From positions 1 through 64,000 of the forward strand of contig CAJMMT010000005.1 in assembly GCA_905214715.1 (NCBI GenBank): a DNA stretch of 64,000 bases, given 5' to 3'. Positions within the stretch are counted from its first letter, which is position 1, and each line of letters opens with the position of its first letter. The notes below the pieces were generated by a model. The model did no database searches. It was given only the letters and a program-made list of their open reading frames with translations, and was not told the DNA's origin. Below are positions 41,551 to 50,594 of this stretch, piece after piece. The translations under genes and the position numbers were made by a program. Source of the DNA: an uncultured bacterium. Its GTDB lineage: Bacteria > Bacteroidota > Bacteroidia > Bacteroidales > Muribaculaceae.

Positions 41551-44500
41551 ATGAAAAGATTTTTATTTTCACTACTGACGCTCGTCGTCACAGTGGTGTG
41601 CGGGTTCTCTGTATCCGCACAAGACTGGTCTACCACCGTCAAGTGGGAGATTCCCGGATCGATACAGATCATGAAGGGAACTGCATTTGCCAGCGCCACT
41701 GCGGTAGACATTCCGGCCGATGCGACCGAAGTCACTCTTACCGAAGCGACCGGATACTTCGTGATTGCCGCCGACGGGTATGCCCTTGTAAGCGCGGACC
41801 TCGACGGTACTGCCAAGACTATCGGTCTTGTAGACTATTCTTCCGGTATAAAGGGTGTCTCTATCCGCGCTCAATATAACGGGGACAAGACCGCCTATAA
41901 CGGCAAGACCCTTACTGTAGGGGTTGTAAAGCTTGAATACAAGCCCTTCAACCTTGAAGTTGCCAACGGAGCTTCCGGATTGGTATTCAAATTCTACAAC
42001 AACGGAAGCGAAGTCTCGACTATCAGCGGTATTGCAGACGGCAGCAATGCCCTTCAGTTCCCCAACACTGCCGACCAACTCTATGTACAGACAAGCGCCT
42101 TCCCCCGCACCGCCCTATATTCAGTGCAGCTCGAAGGTGCGGAGCAGACAGAAGCCAACACTCTCCAGCATTACTATCTCGTTCCTCTTACCGAAGGTTG
42201 CAACATCTATGTAGCCAAAGACAACCCAGGCACTGCCAAGAACGTCGACGTTACCTTTAAGTTCGCCAACAACAATCCGAATATTGTCGCCACTATACGC
42301 GATTGGAATGCCAATAAATTTATTTACCCCGAGGAATTCGGCGCTGCCGGTTATAAACTCACCCTGCCGGCCGGAAGTGATATAAGCTTCAACTGGAATA
42401 CCGAAGCCACGATTACCTCTCTAACCCAGAATGGCGAAAATGTTTCTACCGATGGTGCGACCAGATTAACTGTCAGCGAGGATACCGAGTTCGTAATCAC
42501 CGGATCCATGACCGAATATGCAGAGAAGACAGTTCAGCTTTACCTCGTAAACCCCGACAACGCCCGGTTTACAGCCAACGGCGAGAATCTCGCCTTGACT
42601 TTCGTAAAGGATGTGGCCGCCAACTCCGTTACTCTCTCAAGCGGCTATACAATCCCCGTAGACTGCAAGCTTTACGAAGCCAAGGTTCTCGATAAGCCCA
42701 ACGCCGGTGTCAGCTTCGATATCGACTACGGTTATTGGGTCAAGGAGGCTATCCGCGGTACTCTCGCCGGCTCTTATGCCAGTCAAGAAGATATACCCAT
42801 GGCCGGTGTCAGCAAAATCGACCTCGAAAACATGCCCCTTTTCCTGAACGTGGCACAGATTAACTATTCGGCAACCGCCCATATCTTCTATGACGGTCCC
42901 GAAAGTTCCGCTATGCTCCAGAGTACTACCGCTGACGGCGATTTCGCTTCCTTCCAAGGCGAACGGTCTGTTGCAACCGGATGGTCTGAAATCAAATTCG
43001 ATCCCGAGTACAACAGTATCTTCACTGCAAGAATCAATGTAAATGAAGAGAATCAGAGTTGGGTGAAGACCGTTGTGCTCGACGGAACCGCCCTCAAAGC
43101 CGATGAGAACGGTAACTACAACATGCCTTACTCCGGCACTGACACCGGCAACGAAGATGGCAAGAATATCAGCAATGGCGCTATCGTCGGCAATTCTGTG
43201 CTGAAGATGTTCCTCACACCCGTCGCCGCTCCCGCATACTACACCACTCTCGAGGTTGTAGGCAGCGCAAATGCCACTGTAACTTATGACAAGTGCAAGG
43301 TAGTGGATCTCACTGAAACCACCAGACTGACCAACTACGGCCCCACTCCATTCGAGATCCGTCCGGGTGCCAATGTTATCGTCAAAGTCAACGGTGATAT
43401 CAATGCTCCCGATGAAGAGGGCGTTATCTCCCTTATTCTGTCTGAGAAGACTACGATTACCTTCGAAGAGAACAACCAGACCATCGACATCAATCTATCT
43501 CCCGTACCTGGGTCCACCGTACGGAAGCTCAATAAATTCTCTTTCGGCGTTCCTTTCGATGGAGAACACATGATCTGGTTCAACGAAGAAAACATTTCAG
43601 AAATCACACTGACCTCTGAAGGCGGAGAACCGATTGCAGCTCAATCCATAGAGCCGGGTGCATCTTCCGATACTGATATAAACATACAGATTCTGTTCCC
43701 GACAATCACTGAAGCCGGCAAATATACCCTGCATATACCAGCCGGATTCTTCTATCAGACTGTCTGGAGCGATGAGTCGGAAGATTATGTTTTCCAGCCC
43801 GGTTGTCAGGTCACCAAGGAACTGACCGCTGACTATACCCTTGATCTTTCCCTGCCTCTGGCTTACACGTTCGACCCTGCCGACGGTTCTGCAAACGAAT
43901 TCCCCTCCGAGGGACAGTTCATAATCATACGCGTTGATGATGCCGATACTTTCGAAGCTGCCGAGACTACTGAAAACGGTCCTTGGGTCAAGTTCAATGG
44001 AGTCGATGTCAAGAAAGTCGAAGATCCGGAATCAGAAATCGGCTGGGGTTGGATACAGACATGGGCTACCTGGGGACAGCCGGCTCTCTCGATGTATATC
44101 AACCAGGCAGTATTCTCCACGGTAGGTACCCTTGAAATCACTGCCGACGAAAACGCTTTCATAGTAGACGGCGAACAGGCTTCTTCAGCCCTCTCTTACA
44201 GCGCGCAATTCGGAGAAAAGAAAAATTACAACATGGTCTTCTCTCCCGAAGCCGGCAGCTCTGTGCCCAATGTAAATCCTGAGTTCAAGATCACTTTCGA
44301 AGAGGCTGCCTCTGTCGCTGTCGATGAAAACAACTTCGACGCTTACTTCCGTCAGGGCCTCTCAATAGGAATGCAGATATTGCCTCAGATGATTACTATA
44401 GACGGCAACACCGTTACGATTAAGATTGAGAACGATGCCGAGAATCCTTTCGCTGTAGGAAACTACATACTTGAGATTATGGCAGGTTCCCTGATTATAG

Positions 44501-45417
44501 ACGGCAATCAGCCTAACGATGTCATCAACGTTCCTTACGTTATCGAGCGTAAGTCTGAAGTTTCTCAGGAATGGACTCCCACTCCTTCTGTCGGTGTCAT
44601 AAACTATGGTTACAACATCGATGTCGCATTCCTCTTCGGTGAAGAAGAATCGGTTGCCGCCGGAGCCGAATTCAGCCAGATCAAGGTTTCTTTCGACGGT
44701 ACCGATCTTGTGCCTTACTCTCCCTCTCTCGATGATCAGACAATGTGGTACCGTGTAGTTTTCGAGCCTTCAATGCCGAACGCTGTTCTCATCAGCACCG
44801 GTGGCGGCAAACTTTCAGAAGCCACAACCTCCGGTTCTCTTACCGTAACCATTCCCGCGGGCGCTCTCGACATTTCCGGAACTCCTCTTGCCGAACAGGC
44901 CGAATACACCTGGAAAGTGCTTCCACAGCGCGAATACACTGTTGAGACCGATCCCGAGAACGGTGCTATGGTAAAGGATCTTTCATCTATCACAGTTACA
45001 TTCCCCGACGCAGAATCCGCTTCGCTCAGCGAATACTTCAACAACGGCAACATAGCTTTGAAGAAGGGATACGCCGTGGTCAGCAATGCCAAGTCCGTAA
45101 CCAAGGTAGATAGTGCCGAACATCCTTCGTTCCTCGTTGAATTCGAGACACCGGTTACCGAGTCCGGAGACTACACTGTAACCATATATGGTGGTGCCTT
45201 CATACTCGATGATGTGTTTGAAAGCGATTACATCTCTTTGACATATCACGTTGATCCCACCCTTACAGGTGTCGACAGCATCTTCACAACCGATGGCCGC
45301 TTTACCGTGGTTTCGACACAGGGTATCGTTATCCTGCGCGATGCCGATGCCGAGGCTGTCAGGTCTCTCCCCGCAGGTCTGTATATCATCAACAACCGCA
45401 AGGTAAACATCCGTTGA
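41551..45417 (+). CDS. very large secreted protein with five Ig-like repeats in its C-terminal half, unknown function
   Basis: A 1288-residue exported protein. The signal peptide (KRFLFSLLTLVVTVVCGFSVSA) is followed by Q, a probable pyroglutamate site. From about residue 640 onward there are five beta-sandwich-like modules of 110-150 residues. Their starts resemble each other: INLSPVPGSTVRKLNKFSF, YTFDPADGSANEFPS, MVFSPEAGSSVPNVNPEFKITF, WTPTPSVGVINYGYNIDVAF and VETDPENGAMVKDLSSITVTF. Several end in (Y)TxxIPAGxF/A-type strands. The N-terminal half is also beta-rich but not obviously repeated. A short tail (FTVVSTQGIVILRDADAEAV, then LPAGLYIINNRK) is sorting-domain-like. I infer an adhesive or structural surface protein. 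No promoter is evident upstream. Confidence 0.65.
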   Translation: MKRFLFSLLTLVVTVVCGFSVSAQDWSTTVKWEIPGSIQIMKGTAFASATAVDIPADATEVTLTEATGYFVIAADGYALVSADLDGTAKTIGLVDYSSGIKGVSIRAQYNGDKTAYNGKTLTVGVVKLEYKPFNLEVANGASGLVFKFYNNGSEVSTISGIADGSNALQFPNTADQLYVQTSAFPRTALYSVQLEGAEQTEANTLQHYYLVPLTEGCNIYVAKDNPGTAKNVDVTFKFANNNPNIVATIRDWNANKFIYPEEFGAAGYKLTLPAGSDISFNWNTEATITSLTQNGENVSTDGATRLTVSEDTEFVITGSMTEYAEKTVQLYLVNPDNARFTANGENLALTFVKDVAANSVTLSSGYTIPVDCKLYEAKVLDKPNAGVSFDIDYGYWVKEAIRGTLAGSYASQEDIPMAGVSKIDLENMPLFLNVAQINYSATAHIFYDGPESSAMLQSTTADGDFASFQGERSVATGWSEIKFDPEYNSIFTARINVNEENQSWVKTVVLDGTALKADENGNYNMPYSGTDTGNEDGKNISNGAIVGNSVLKMFLTPVAAPAYYTTLEVVGSANATVTYDKCKVVDLTETTRLTNYGPTPFEIRPGANVIVKVNGDINAPDEEGVISLILSEKTTITFEENNQTIDINLSPVPGSTVRKLNKFSFGVPFDGEHMIWFNEENISEITLTSEGGEPIAAQSIEPGASSDTDINIQILFPTITEAGKYTLHIPAGFFYQTVWSDESEDYVFQPGCQVTKELTADYTLDLSLPLAYTFDPADGSANEFPSEGQFIIIRVDDADTFEAAETTENGPWVKFNGVDVKKVEDPESEIGWGWIQTWATWGQPALSMYINQAVFSTVGTLEITADENAFIVDGEQASSALSYSAQFGEKKNYNMVFSPEAGSSVPNVNPEFKITFEEAASVAVDENNFDAYFRQGLSIGMQILPQMITIDGNTVTIKIENDAENPFAVGNYILEIMAGSLIIDGNQPNDVINVPYVIERKSEVSQEWTPTPSVGVINYGYNIDVAFLFGEEESVAAGAEFSQIKVSFDGTDLVPYSPSLDDQTMWYRVVFEPSMPNAVLISTGGGKLSEATTSGSLTVTIPAGALDISGTPLAEQAEYTWKVLPQREYTVETDPENGAMVKDLSSITVTFPDAESASLSEYFNNGNIALKKGYAVVSNAKSVTKVDSAEHPSFLVEFETPVTESGDYTVTIYGGAFILDDVFESDYISLTYHVDPTLTGVDSIFTTDGRFTVVSTQGIVILRDADAEAVRSLPAGLYIINNRKVNIR

Positions 45418-45448
45418 TGATTCCCCGACCTTATGATCTTCTATAATC

Positions 45449-45476
45449 CCGGGGCGCACCCGAATGTGCGCCCCGG
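45449..45476 (+). terminator. terminator of the 1288-residue protein gene
   Basis: CCGGGGCGCAC (45449-45459) pairs perfectly with GTGCGCCCCGG (45466-45476) around CCGAAT, followed by TTTT. Confidence 0.9.
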
Positions 45477-45497
45477 TTTTCCCAGAAACAATATCAA

Positions 45498-45525
45498 GAC
45501 AGGTGTCTTTGACCGGACACCTGTC
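45498..45525 (+). other. second hairpin ahead of the C10 protease gene
   Basis: GACAGGTGTC (45498-45507) pairs perfectly with GACACCTGTC (45516-45525) around an eight-base loop, 32 bases before the next ATG. It may be a leader hairpin of the downstream gene or a backup terminator. Confidence 0.55.
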
Positions 45526-45557
45526 TACCATATAACTCTCGATACGAAAAACACTAC

Positions 45558-48026
45558 ATGAACAGACTTTTTACCCTTCTGGCCACTGCTTTAGCCGCAG
45601 GTCTCGTTTCTCAGGCCACCACCCTATCGCCCGCACAGGCGCTTGAGCGACTTGATGATAGCCGGACTGTCAGATTCACACGCGGCATGAATATCTCTGC
45701 TCAGCATCTTGTCCACACTATGCGGACGCCTGCCGGAGATGCCGCTCTATATGTATTCTCGCCAGACAATGAGAATAAAGGTTACATGATTGTAAGCGCC
45801 GATGACCTGGCTATTCCATTGTTAGGTTATAACGAAGACGGCACTTTCAGTTCCGATAATATCCCCCCCGCAATGCAGTGGTGGCTGGATGAATATGCAC
45901 GCCGCATAGACTGGGCCAAATCCAATGGGATCAGGAATCTTGATAACTCCCTCCCTCAGGCCGACAGACGTGATATAGCCCCCATGATACTCACAAGCTG
46001 GGATCAGGGCGAACCTTACAATCTGTTATGCCCTGTAGTAAGCGGCTCAAGAGCCTACACGGGATGTGTGGCTACGTCTATGGCGCAGATCATGAATTAT
46101 TTCCAATATCCCGATGTGGGAGTGGGCTCCATAAGTTATAACGATGAGGCCAGCGGCAAAAGGCTTTCATGGGATTTTTCGGCCCATCCTTTCGATTGGG
46201 AAAACATGCTCCTCTCTTACCGCAACGGGGACTGGACTGAAACACAAGCCGACGCTGTGGCAAACCTTATGAAATCAGCCGGGGCGTCGGTTAAGATGGC
46301 ATATGCCCAGGACTCCTCGGGAGCTTTGGGCGTATATCCGTCGCTCGCTCTTGTGAAGTATTTCAAATACGATCCTAATCTGCAGTACATACTACGCAAC
46401 TATGTGAGTGCCACCGAATGGGACAATCTCGTTTACGATAATCTCGACAAAGTCGGCCCGGTTCTTTACGGCGGCGGCTCTATGCTTGGCGGCGGACACT
46501 CTTTCATTGTCGACGGTTACGATTCCCAAACCGGTCTATATCACCTTAACTGGGGATGGAGCGAGATGAGCGACGGATATTTCGCTCTCGATGCCCTTAA
46601 CCCGATGTCGCTCGGTGCCGGAGGTGGAGGCGGTGGAGGATACAACTTCGACCAGGATGGTGTTTTCGGCATCCGGAAACCCACCGGACTTCCTGCCGTT
46701 CAGCGCGATCTCTATCTGACTCAGTTCGGCGCTCTCGCAGGCTCACTTGATGACAACAACATACTCTCCTTATCTCTCGTAGACGATCAGGACAGTGCCT
46801 GGATCAACTACACCCCTTATCAGGTAGAAACCATGATGGGTGTAAGCATACGAATGGAAGGAGCCAATGATTCCATCGTTTGCCCGCTAAACTCCAAGGT
46901 TCAGCGCATGCCTCCCGGATATGGACTATATCCCGAGAACTTCAAATGTAACGTAGACCTCAGTCAACTCGATCTTGCAGACGGTACTTACAAATTCACT
47001 ATTGTCTCCAAGCAGACAAATATCGAGGACCAAGCCGAAAAATGGATACCTGTACGCCCGCTACACGGTTTCAACAACTTCATCAATATCGCCAAAGCAG
47101 GTTCTGAATACGCCATAAGTTCCAAACGCGGCAATTTCTTCTCTGTAGATGACGTAGATATAGTCTCCGGCATTTATTACGGCTGTCTCGCCAAGGTGCG
47201 TTACAAACTGACCAATAATCATGATATGGAATTAAGCCGCGGCATAGCTCCGGTGATATATCAGGGTTCGACGCCATATTTCCTCGGTGAGAGCAAGATG
47301 GTTACCATCGGTGCCCATCAGACTGTGGAAGGAGAAATGATTACAGACCTGTATGCCATGACCACTGACCCTTTCGGCATCACTGCCGACACGGATGTAT
47401 TCGTTTCTCTGTTCGAAGAGACTTCCGGACGCATCCTCACCGACGAATGTTTCTATCCTGACGTTATGCACCCCAACCCCGGATTGCCGGATATCGACGT
47501 ACTTGACTTCAGCATAGAAGGATACCACAAGGCCTCGAAACTCATACCCGATCCCTCGGACATGCACATCACGGCTACTATAGAACTGAACGATGGTCTG
47601 GTTGCCTACTCTCTATGCCCGGCCGTTCTCGGCAATTTCGACGCATCCGGTAATGCTGAGATTATCGACTATTTCGGCGAACCTGTATTTCTTTCCGAAC
47701 CGGGTCAATCTTTCACGATAGATACCCGTTACAATTTCAAGGGTGCCGTTCCGGGAGAAACCTACAACCTGATGCTCTGCTATCTTGTAGGATCCTCACT
47801 GAATCCTGTGTTGAATCCCGGCAACGCGGCTAACCTGCGTAAGATTCAGATTACATTCCGCATCCCCGATCCGGGATCGGGGATAGACAATCTGCCCGAA
47901 ACCGGTATCGTTACAACCGACAAATGGTATGATCTGCAAGGCCGAAGCATCGATTACGAAAAAGCTCCCTCCGGCATATACCTGCACCGCACCGGATCCG
48001 AAACTCGAAAAGTAGTGAAAAAGTAA
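45558..48026 (+). CDS. secreted C10-family (streptopain-like) cysteine protease
   Basis: An 822-residue exported protease. The signal peptide (RLFTLLATALAAGLVSQA) and propeptide (about 20-140) precede the catalytic domain with C170 in AYTGCVATSMAQIMNYFQYP, H314 in GGGHSFIVDGYD and LNWGWSEMSDGYFALDALNP. A glycine-rich loop (GAGGGGGGG, about residues 354-362) follows, as in interpain-type enzymes. Residues 380-770 are beta-rich and unassigned. The C-terminus (WYDLQGRSIDYEKAPSGIYLHR) is a degenerate sorting-type tail. No candidate inhibitor gene lies beside it, although several C10 loci in Bacteroides carry one. It lies four genes from the giant C10 protein and shares its domain order. Confidence 0.87.
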   Translation: MNRLFTLLATALAAGLVSQATTLSPAQALERLDDSRTVRFTRGMNISAQHLVHTMRTPAGDAALYVFSPDNENKGYMIVSADDLAIPLLGYNEDGTFSSDNIPPAMQWWLDEYARRIDWAKSNGIRNLDNSLPQADRRDIAPMILTSWDQGEPYNLLCPVVSGSRAYTGCVATSMAQIMNYFQYPDVGVGSISYNDEASGKRLSWDFSAHPFDWENMLLSYRNGDWTETQADAVANLMKSAGASVKMAYAQDSSGALGVYPSLALVKYFKYDPNLQYILRNYVSATEWDNLVYDNLDKVGPVLYGGGSMLGGGHSFIVDGYDSQTGLYHLNWGWSEMSDGYFALDALNPMSLGAGGGGGGGYNFDQDGVFGIRKPTGLPAVQRDLYLTQFGALAGSLDDNNILSLSLVDDQDSAWINYTPYQVETMMGVSIRMEGANDSIVCPLNSKVQRMPPGYGLYPENFKCNVDLSQLDLADGTYKFTIVSKQTNIEDQAEKWIPVRPLHGFNNFINIAKAGSEYAISSKRGNFFSVDDVDIVSGIYYGCLAKVRYKLTNNHDMELSRGIAPVIYQGSTPYFLGESKMVTIGAHQTVEGEMITDLYAMTTDPFGITADTDVFVSLFEETSGRILTDECFYPDVMHPNPGLPDIDVLDFSIEGYHKASKLIPDPSDMHITATIELNDGLVAYSLCPAVLGNFDASGNAEIIDYFGEPVFLSEPGQSFTIDTRYNFKGAVPGETYNLMLCYLVGSSLNPVLNPGNAANLRKIQITFRIPDPGSGIDNLPETGIVTTDKWYDLQGRSIDYEKAPSGIYLHRTGSETRKVVKK

Positions 48027-48037
48027 TGTGGTCTTTA

Positions 48038-48092
48038 GTCATTGGTCATTAGTCTTTAGTTTTAAGGTCGTTAATGACTGATGACTGATGAC
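48038..48092 (+). repeat. imperfect 17-bp inverted repeat made of GTCATTRGTC-like units
   Basis: GTCATTGGTCATTAGTC (48038-48054) can pair along its full length with 48076-48092 using three G-T pairs. It is built from short direct repeats (GTCATT, TGACTGA). It follows the C10 protease stop and precedes a stronger terminator. Confidence 0.6.
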
Positions 48093-48104
48093 ATTAACAA
48101 CAAG

Positions 48105-48138
48105 AAACAGGCCGCGCCAAAATTGGCGCGGCCTGTTT
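48105..48138. terminator. bidirectional terminator between the C10 gene and tRNA-Ser
   Basis: A 15-bp GC-rich stem: AAACAGGCCGCGCCA (48105-48119) pairs with 48124-48138 around AAAT. The right arm ends in TTT. The left side has A before it, so it also serves the minus-strand tRNA, whose 3' end is three bases away. Confidence 0.85.
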
Positions 48139-48140
48139 TG

Positions 48141-48229
48141 CGGAGGGGACGGGATTCGAACCCGTGGTAGAGATTGCTCCCTACGTCGGTTTAGCAAACC
48201 GGTGGTTTCAGCCACTCACCCACCCCTCC
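48141..48229 (-). tRNA. tRNA-Ser (anticodon GCT)
   Basis: On the minus strand the acceptor arm GGAGGGG (48229-48223) pairs with CCCCTCC, followed by G. The anticodon loop TTGCTAA gives GCT, which reads AGC and AGT. A long variable arm (TAGGGAGCAATCTCTA) marks a class II serine tRNA. The T arm is CGGGTTCGAATCCCG. CCA is not encoded. Confidence 0.94.
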
Positions 48230-48244
48230 TTGGGGTTTCTTCTG

Positions 48245-48275
48245 CAAAGTTAATAAAAGATGAGACTTGCTCCAA
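48245..48275 (-). promoter_or_regulatory. tRNA-Ser promoter
   Basis: On the minus strand, TTG at 48275-48273, a 20-bp spacer, then TAACTTTG at 48252-48245. The predicted start lies about 10 bases before the tRNA. Confidence 0.78.
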
Positions 48276-48379
48276 ATTAATTCCCCGAAAAATGCAAATC
48301 CCCGAAAATCCATATTAATTCCAAAATTCCCCAACCTCCCATTATTCCTATAATTTCCCCCCAAAAAATAAACCGCTCT

Positions 48380-48406
48380 CTTACTATGCTGAGGCGGAAG
48401 CCGAAG
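48380..48406. repeat. dispersed 27-bp repeat, copy 2
   Basis: Starts CTTACTATGCTGAGGCGG and matches 24 of 27 bases with 12004-12030. It lies between the stop of the minus-strand GT87 gene and the tRNA-Ser promoter. Confidence 0.6.
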
Positions 48407-48430
48407 TAACCGTCTGCCAAAACTTAAAAA

Positions 48431-49630
48431 CTACCGTCTTACAGAATAATCCTTAAAAAGCAACTCATATATCTGCTGCAACCACACCAGCGTTATCGGC
48501 AACGCTTTAAGTACATATGGCCGTATGAATTCCTGACGTAGATAACGGGGCATGAGATCGCTATGGCCGAAACTTCCCAGTACCAAGGCGAATAAAAGCA
48601 GGAACAATGCCCAGCCGTCTCGCTTCCAAGGAGCCGACCAATACCATATGGCCACTCCAAGCAAAGCCATTATATAACCGCTCGATTCCGTGCTCGTGCT
48701 GAACAGAACCAGACACATGAGCGCCGAAGCCACGAATCCCCAACGGAATCCATCATAACGATACTCCTTTATTCTTACATAAGGCAGACAAAACAATATC
48801 ACAGCCGGTATAAGGATATACAGATCGGAAAACTCCCGCCCGCTTATCCTGTGGACCATTCCTAAAAACGATACGTTCTGATGAAACGAAAGGTCTATTA
48901 CGGAAGCGGCAGCCGTGTTGATGCCGTTCTTATCCGTAATGCAGAGATACCATTCACGATACTGATCCACGATATACGACGGACTCGACAGCAGCATCGG
49001 CAGGCAGAAAAGCGCCACACTCCATACCCCGAACCACATCGCCATGTTCCATTTCCTGCGGGCGAAGAAGAATAAGGCCAGCCCGACAATCCCGTAAATC
49101 TTGGTGAACGCACCTATAAGTATGAACAGGGCCGCAAGCCATTCCCTATCGCGCCGCAACGCCAGATACGTGGCAGGCAACAATGCCGCTATCACCATAT
49201 TGAACTGCGTCATCAGCAACGTTGATACTATCTCGTTGCTTACATACCACATTATCAAAATATTACGTTGCCTACCGAAAGGAAACAGATATATGGTCAG
49301 AAACATCACCCCGGCAAGAAACAGTTCCCAGGCTATAGCACCGGCAAGATGGGGAAGCAACGCGAACGGAGCTATGATTATGGCGAACAGCGGCCCGTAA
49401 AGATTATGGTCGAAATACTCCTCCGGATAATAGGCGTAAAGGTTTACCTGCTCAAGAGTATGATAGAACGTTTGCCTGTAAATTAGAAAGTTGTTCAGGC
49501 GCATAGGATCGCCGTGATACTTCCCCAATACCACAAACAAAGCTATCAGTGCCCATAAGACTCCTATGGTCCAATATGAAGAGAAGAACCTCCGCAGACG
49601 GATGTTCCTCTCGATTCCGGTCAATGTCAT
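48431..49630 (-). CDS. GT87-family (DUF2029) membrane glycosyltransferase
   Basis: A 399-residue multi-pass inner-membrane protein with about 10 hydrophobic segments. It resembles the GT87 family of polyprenol-phosphate-sugar-dependent mannosyl or glycosyl transferases (for example YFDHNLYGPLFAIIIAPFALLPHLAGAIAWEL and FILIGAFTKIYGIVGLALFFFARRKW). The active site faces the periplasm in such enzymes. Its start overlaps the stop of the upstream GT2 gene as ATGA (49627-49630). The GT2 protein could make the lipid-linked sugar that this one uses, a common pairing. Confidence 0.8.
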   Translation of the reverse strand: MTLTGIERNIRLRRFFSSYWTIGVLWALIALFVVLGKYHGDPMRLNNFLIYRQTFYHTLEQVNLYAYYPEEYFDHNLYGPLFAIIIAPFALLPHLAGAIAWELFLAGVMFLTIYLFPFGRQRNILIMWYVSNEIVSTLLMTQFNMVIAALLPATYLALRRDREWLAALFILIGAFTKIYGIVGLALFFFARRKWNMAMWFGVWSVALFCLPMLLSSPSYIVDQYREWYLCITDKNGINTAAASVIDLSFHQNVSFLGMVHRISGREFSDLYILIPAVILFCLPYVRIKEYRYDGFRWGFVASALMCLVLFSTSTESSGYIMALLGVAIWYWSAPWKRDGWALFLLLFALVLGSFGHSDLMPRYLRQEFIRPYVLKALPITLVWLQQIYELLFKDYSVRR

Positions 49631-50577
49631 CTTTTCTCCTGCTCCTTTAGCTGACGGTCGTTATATATATTTACCAGATAGGGCGGCCTTCCCTTGGTCT
49701 CGTTGAAGATGCGCCCTAAATACTCCCCTATGATTCCCAAAGACAGCAATTGCACTCCTCCGAGAAAGAGTATCGTTACCATAATGGTGGGATATCCTGC
49801 CACCGGATCTCCGAAAACCCAGGTATTCACAAGTATATACACCAGAAACACCAAACCCGCCACGGAACTTAATATCCCCAACACCGACGCTATGCGCAAC
49901 GGTGCGGTAGTATATGACGTGAGACCGTCTACGGCCAGATTTACCAACGACCAGAAACTCCACTTCGTCTTGCCGTTCTCGCGCGCCAGCTGTTCATATT
50001 CCAGCCCCTTCTTTCGGAAACCTATCCAGCAGAACATACCCTTGGTATTGCGCTGCGTTTCGCGCATATCGCGCAATGCGTTAACGCATACCCTGTCGAG
50101 CAATCGGAAGTCTCCGGTATTCTTCTGTATAGGTATGCGGGTGGAATTCTGCAGCATCGAGTAATACCACTGCGAGGTTTTGCGTTTCAGCCACGATTCT
50201 TTCGATGATTTACGCTGCGCATATACGTCCTGATAACCCTCTTCCCAGTTGCGTATCATCTCCGGTATCACCGATATGGGATGCTGCATATCCGAGTCCA
50301 TGATTATCACCGCATCTCCCGTGGCATAGTCGAGACCGGCCATCATGGCTATCTCCTTACCGTAGTTTCTCGACAGGTCGATATAGCTGAATCTGGAGTC
50401 TTCCCCATGCAGCCTCCGCATCATATCGAGGGTATTGTCGGTACTACCGTCGTTTACCATCAGGAATTCCCATTCGTAACCCGGATTCTCCCGGGCTACC
50501 TCAAGCATTCGCTCCCTCAGCAACGGTATCGACTGGGCCTCGTTGTAAGCCGGAAGAAGAATGGTGATCTTTTTCAT
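49627..50577 (-). CDS. GT2-family polyprenyl-phosphate glycosyltransferase
   Basis: A 316-residue inner-membrane glycosyltransferase of the DPM1/GtrB type. It starts KKITILLPAYNEAQSIPLL (ATG at 50577) with a nucleotide-sugar DxD in VIIMDSDMQHP (about residue 95). It ends with two transmembrane segments (ASVLGILSSVAGLVFLVYILV and IMVTILFLGGVQLLSLGIIGEYLGRIF). It transfers a sugar onto undecaprenyl phosphate on the cytoplasmic face. A longer frame from 50667 would overlap the neighbouring gene and has no support. Confidence 0.88.
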   Translation of the reverse strand: MKKITILLPAYNEAQSIPLLRERMLEVARENPGYEWEFLMVNDGSTDNTLDMMRRLHGEDSRFSYIDLSRNYGKEIAMMAGLDYATGDAVIIMDSDMQHPISVIPEMIRNWEEGYQDVYAQRKSSKESWLKRKTSQWYYSMLQNSTRIPIQKNTGDFRLLDRVCVNALRDMRETQRNTKGMFCWIGFRKKGLEYEQLARENGKTKWSFWSLVNLAVDGLTSYTTAPLRIASVLGILSSVAGLVFLVYILVNTWVFGDPVAGYPTIMVTILFLGGVQLLSLGIIGEYLGRIFNETKGRPPYLVNIYNDRQLKEQEKR

Positions 50578-50594
50578 CTTGAAACGCGCTGTTT

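Noticed and set aside
48000..48110. CRISPR or attachment site near tRNA-Ser
   Set aside because: The repeats are short inverted microsatellite units. No tRNA-end duplication, integrase or phage gene is nearby.
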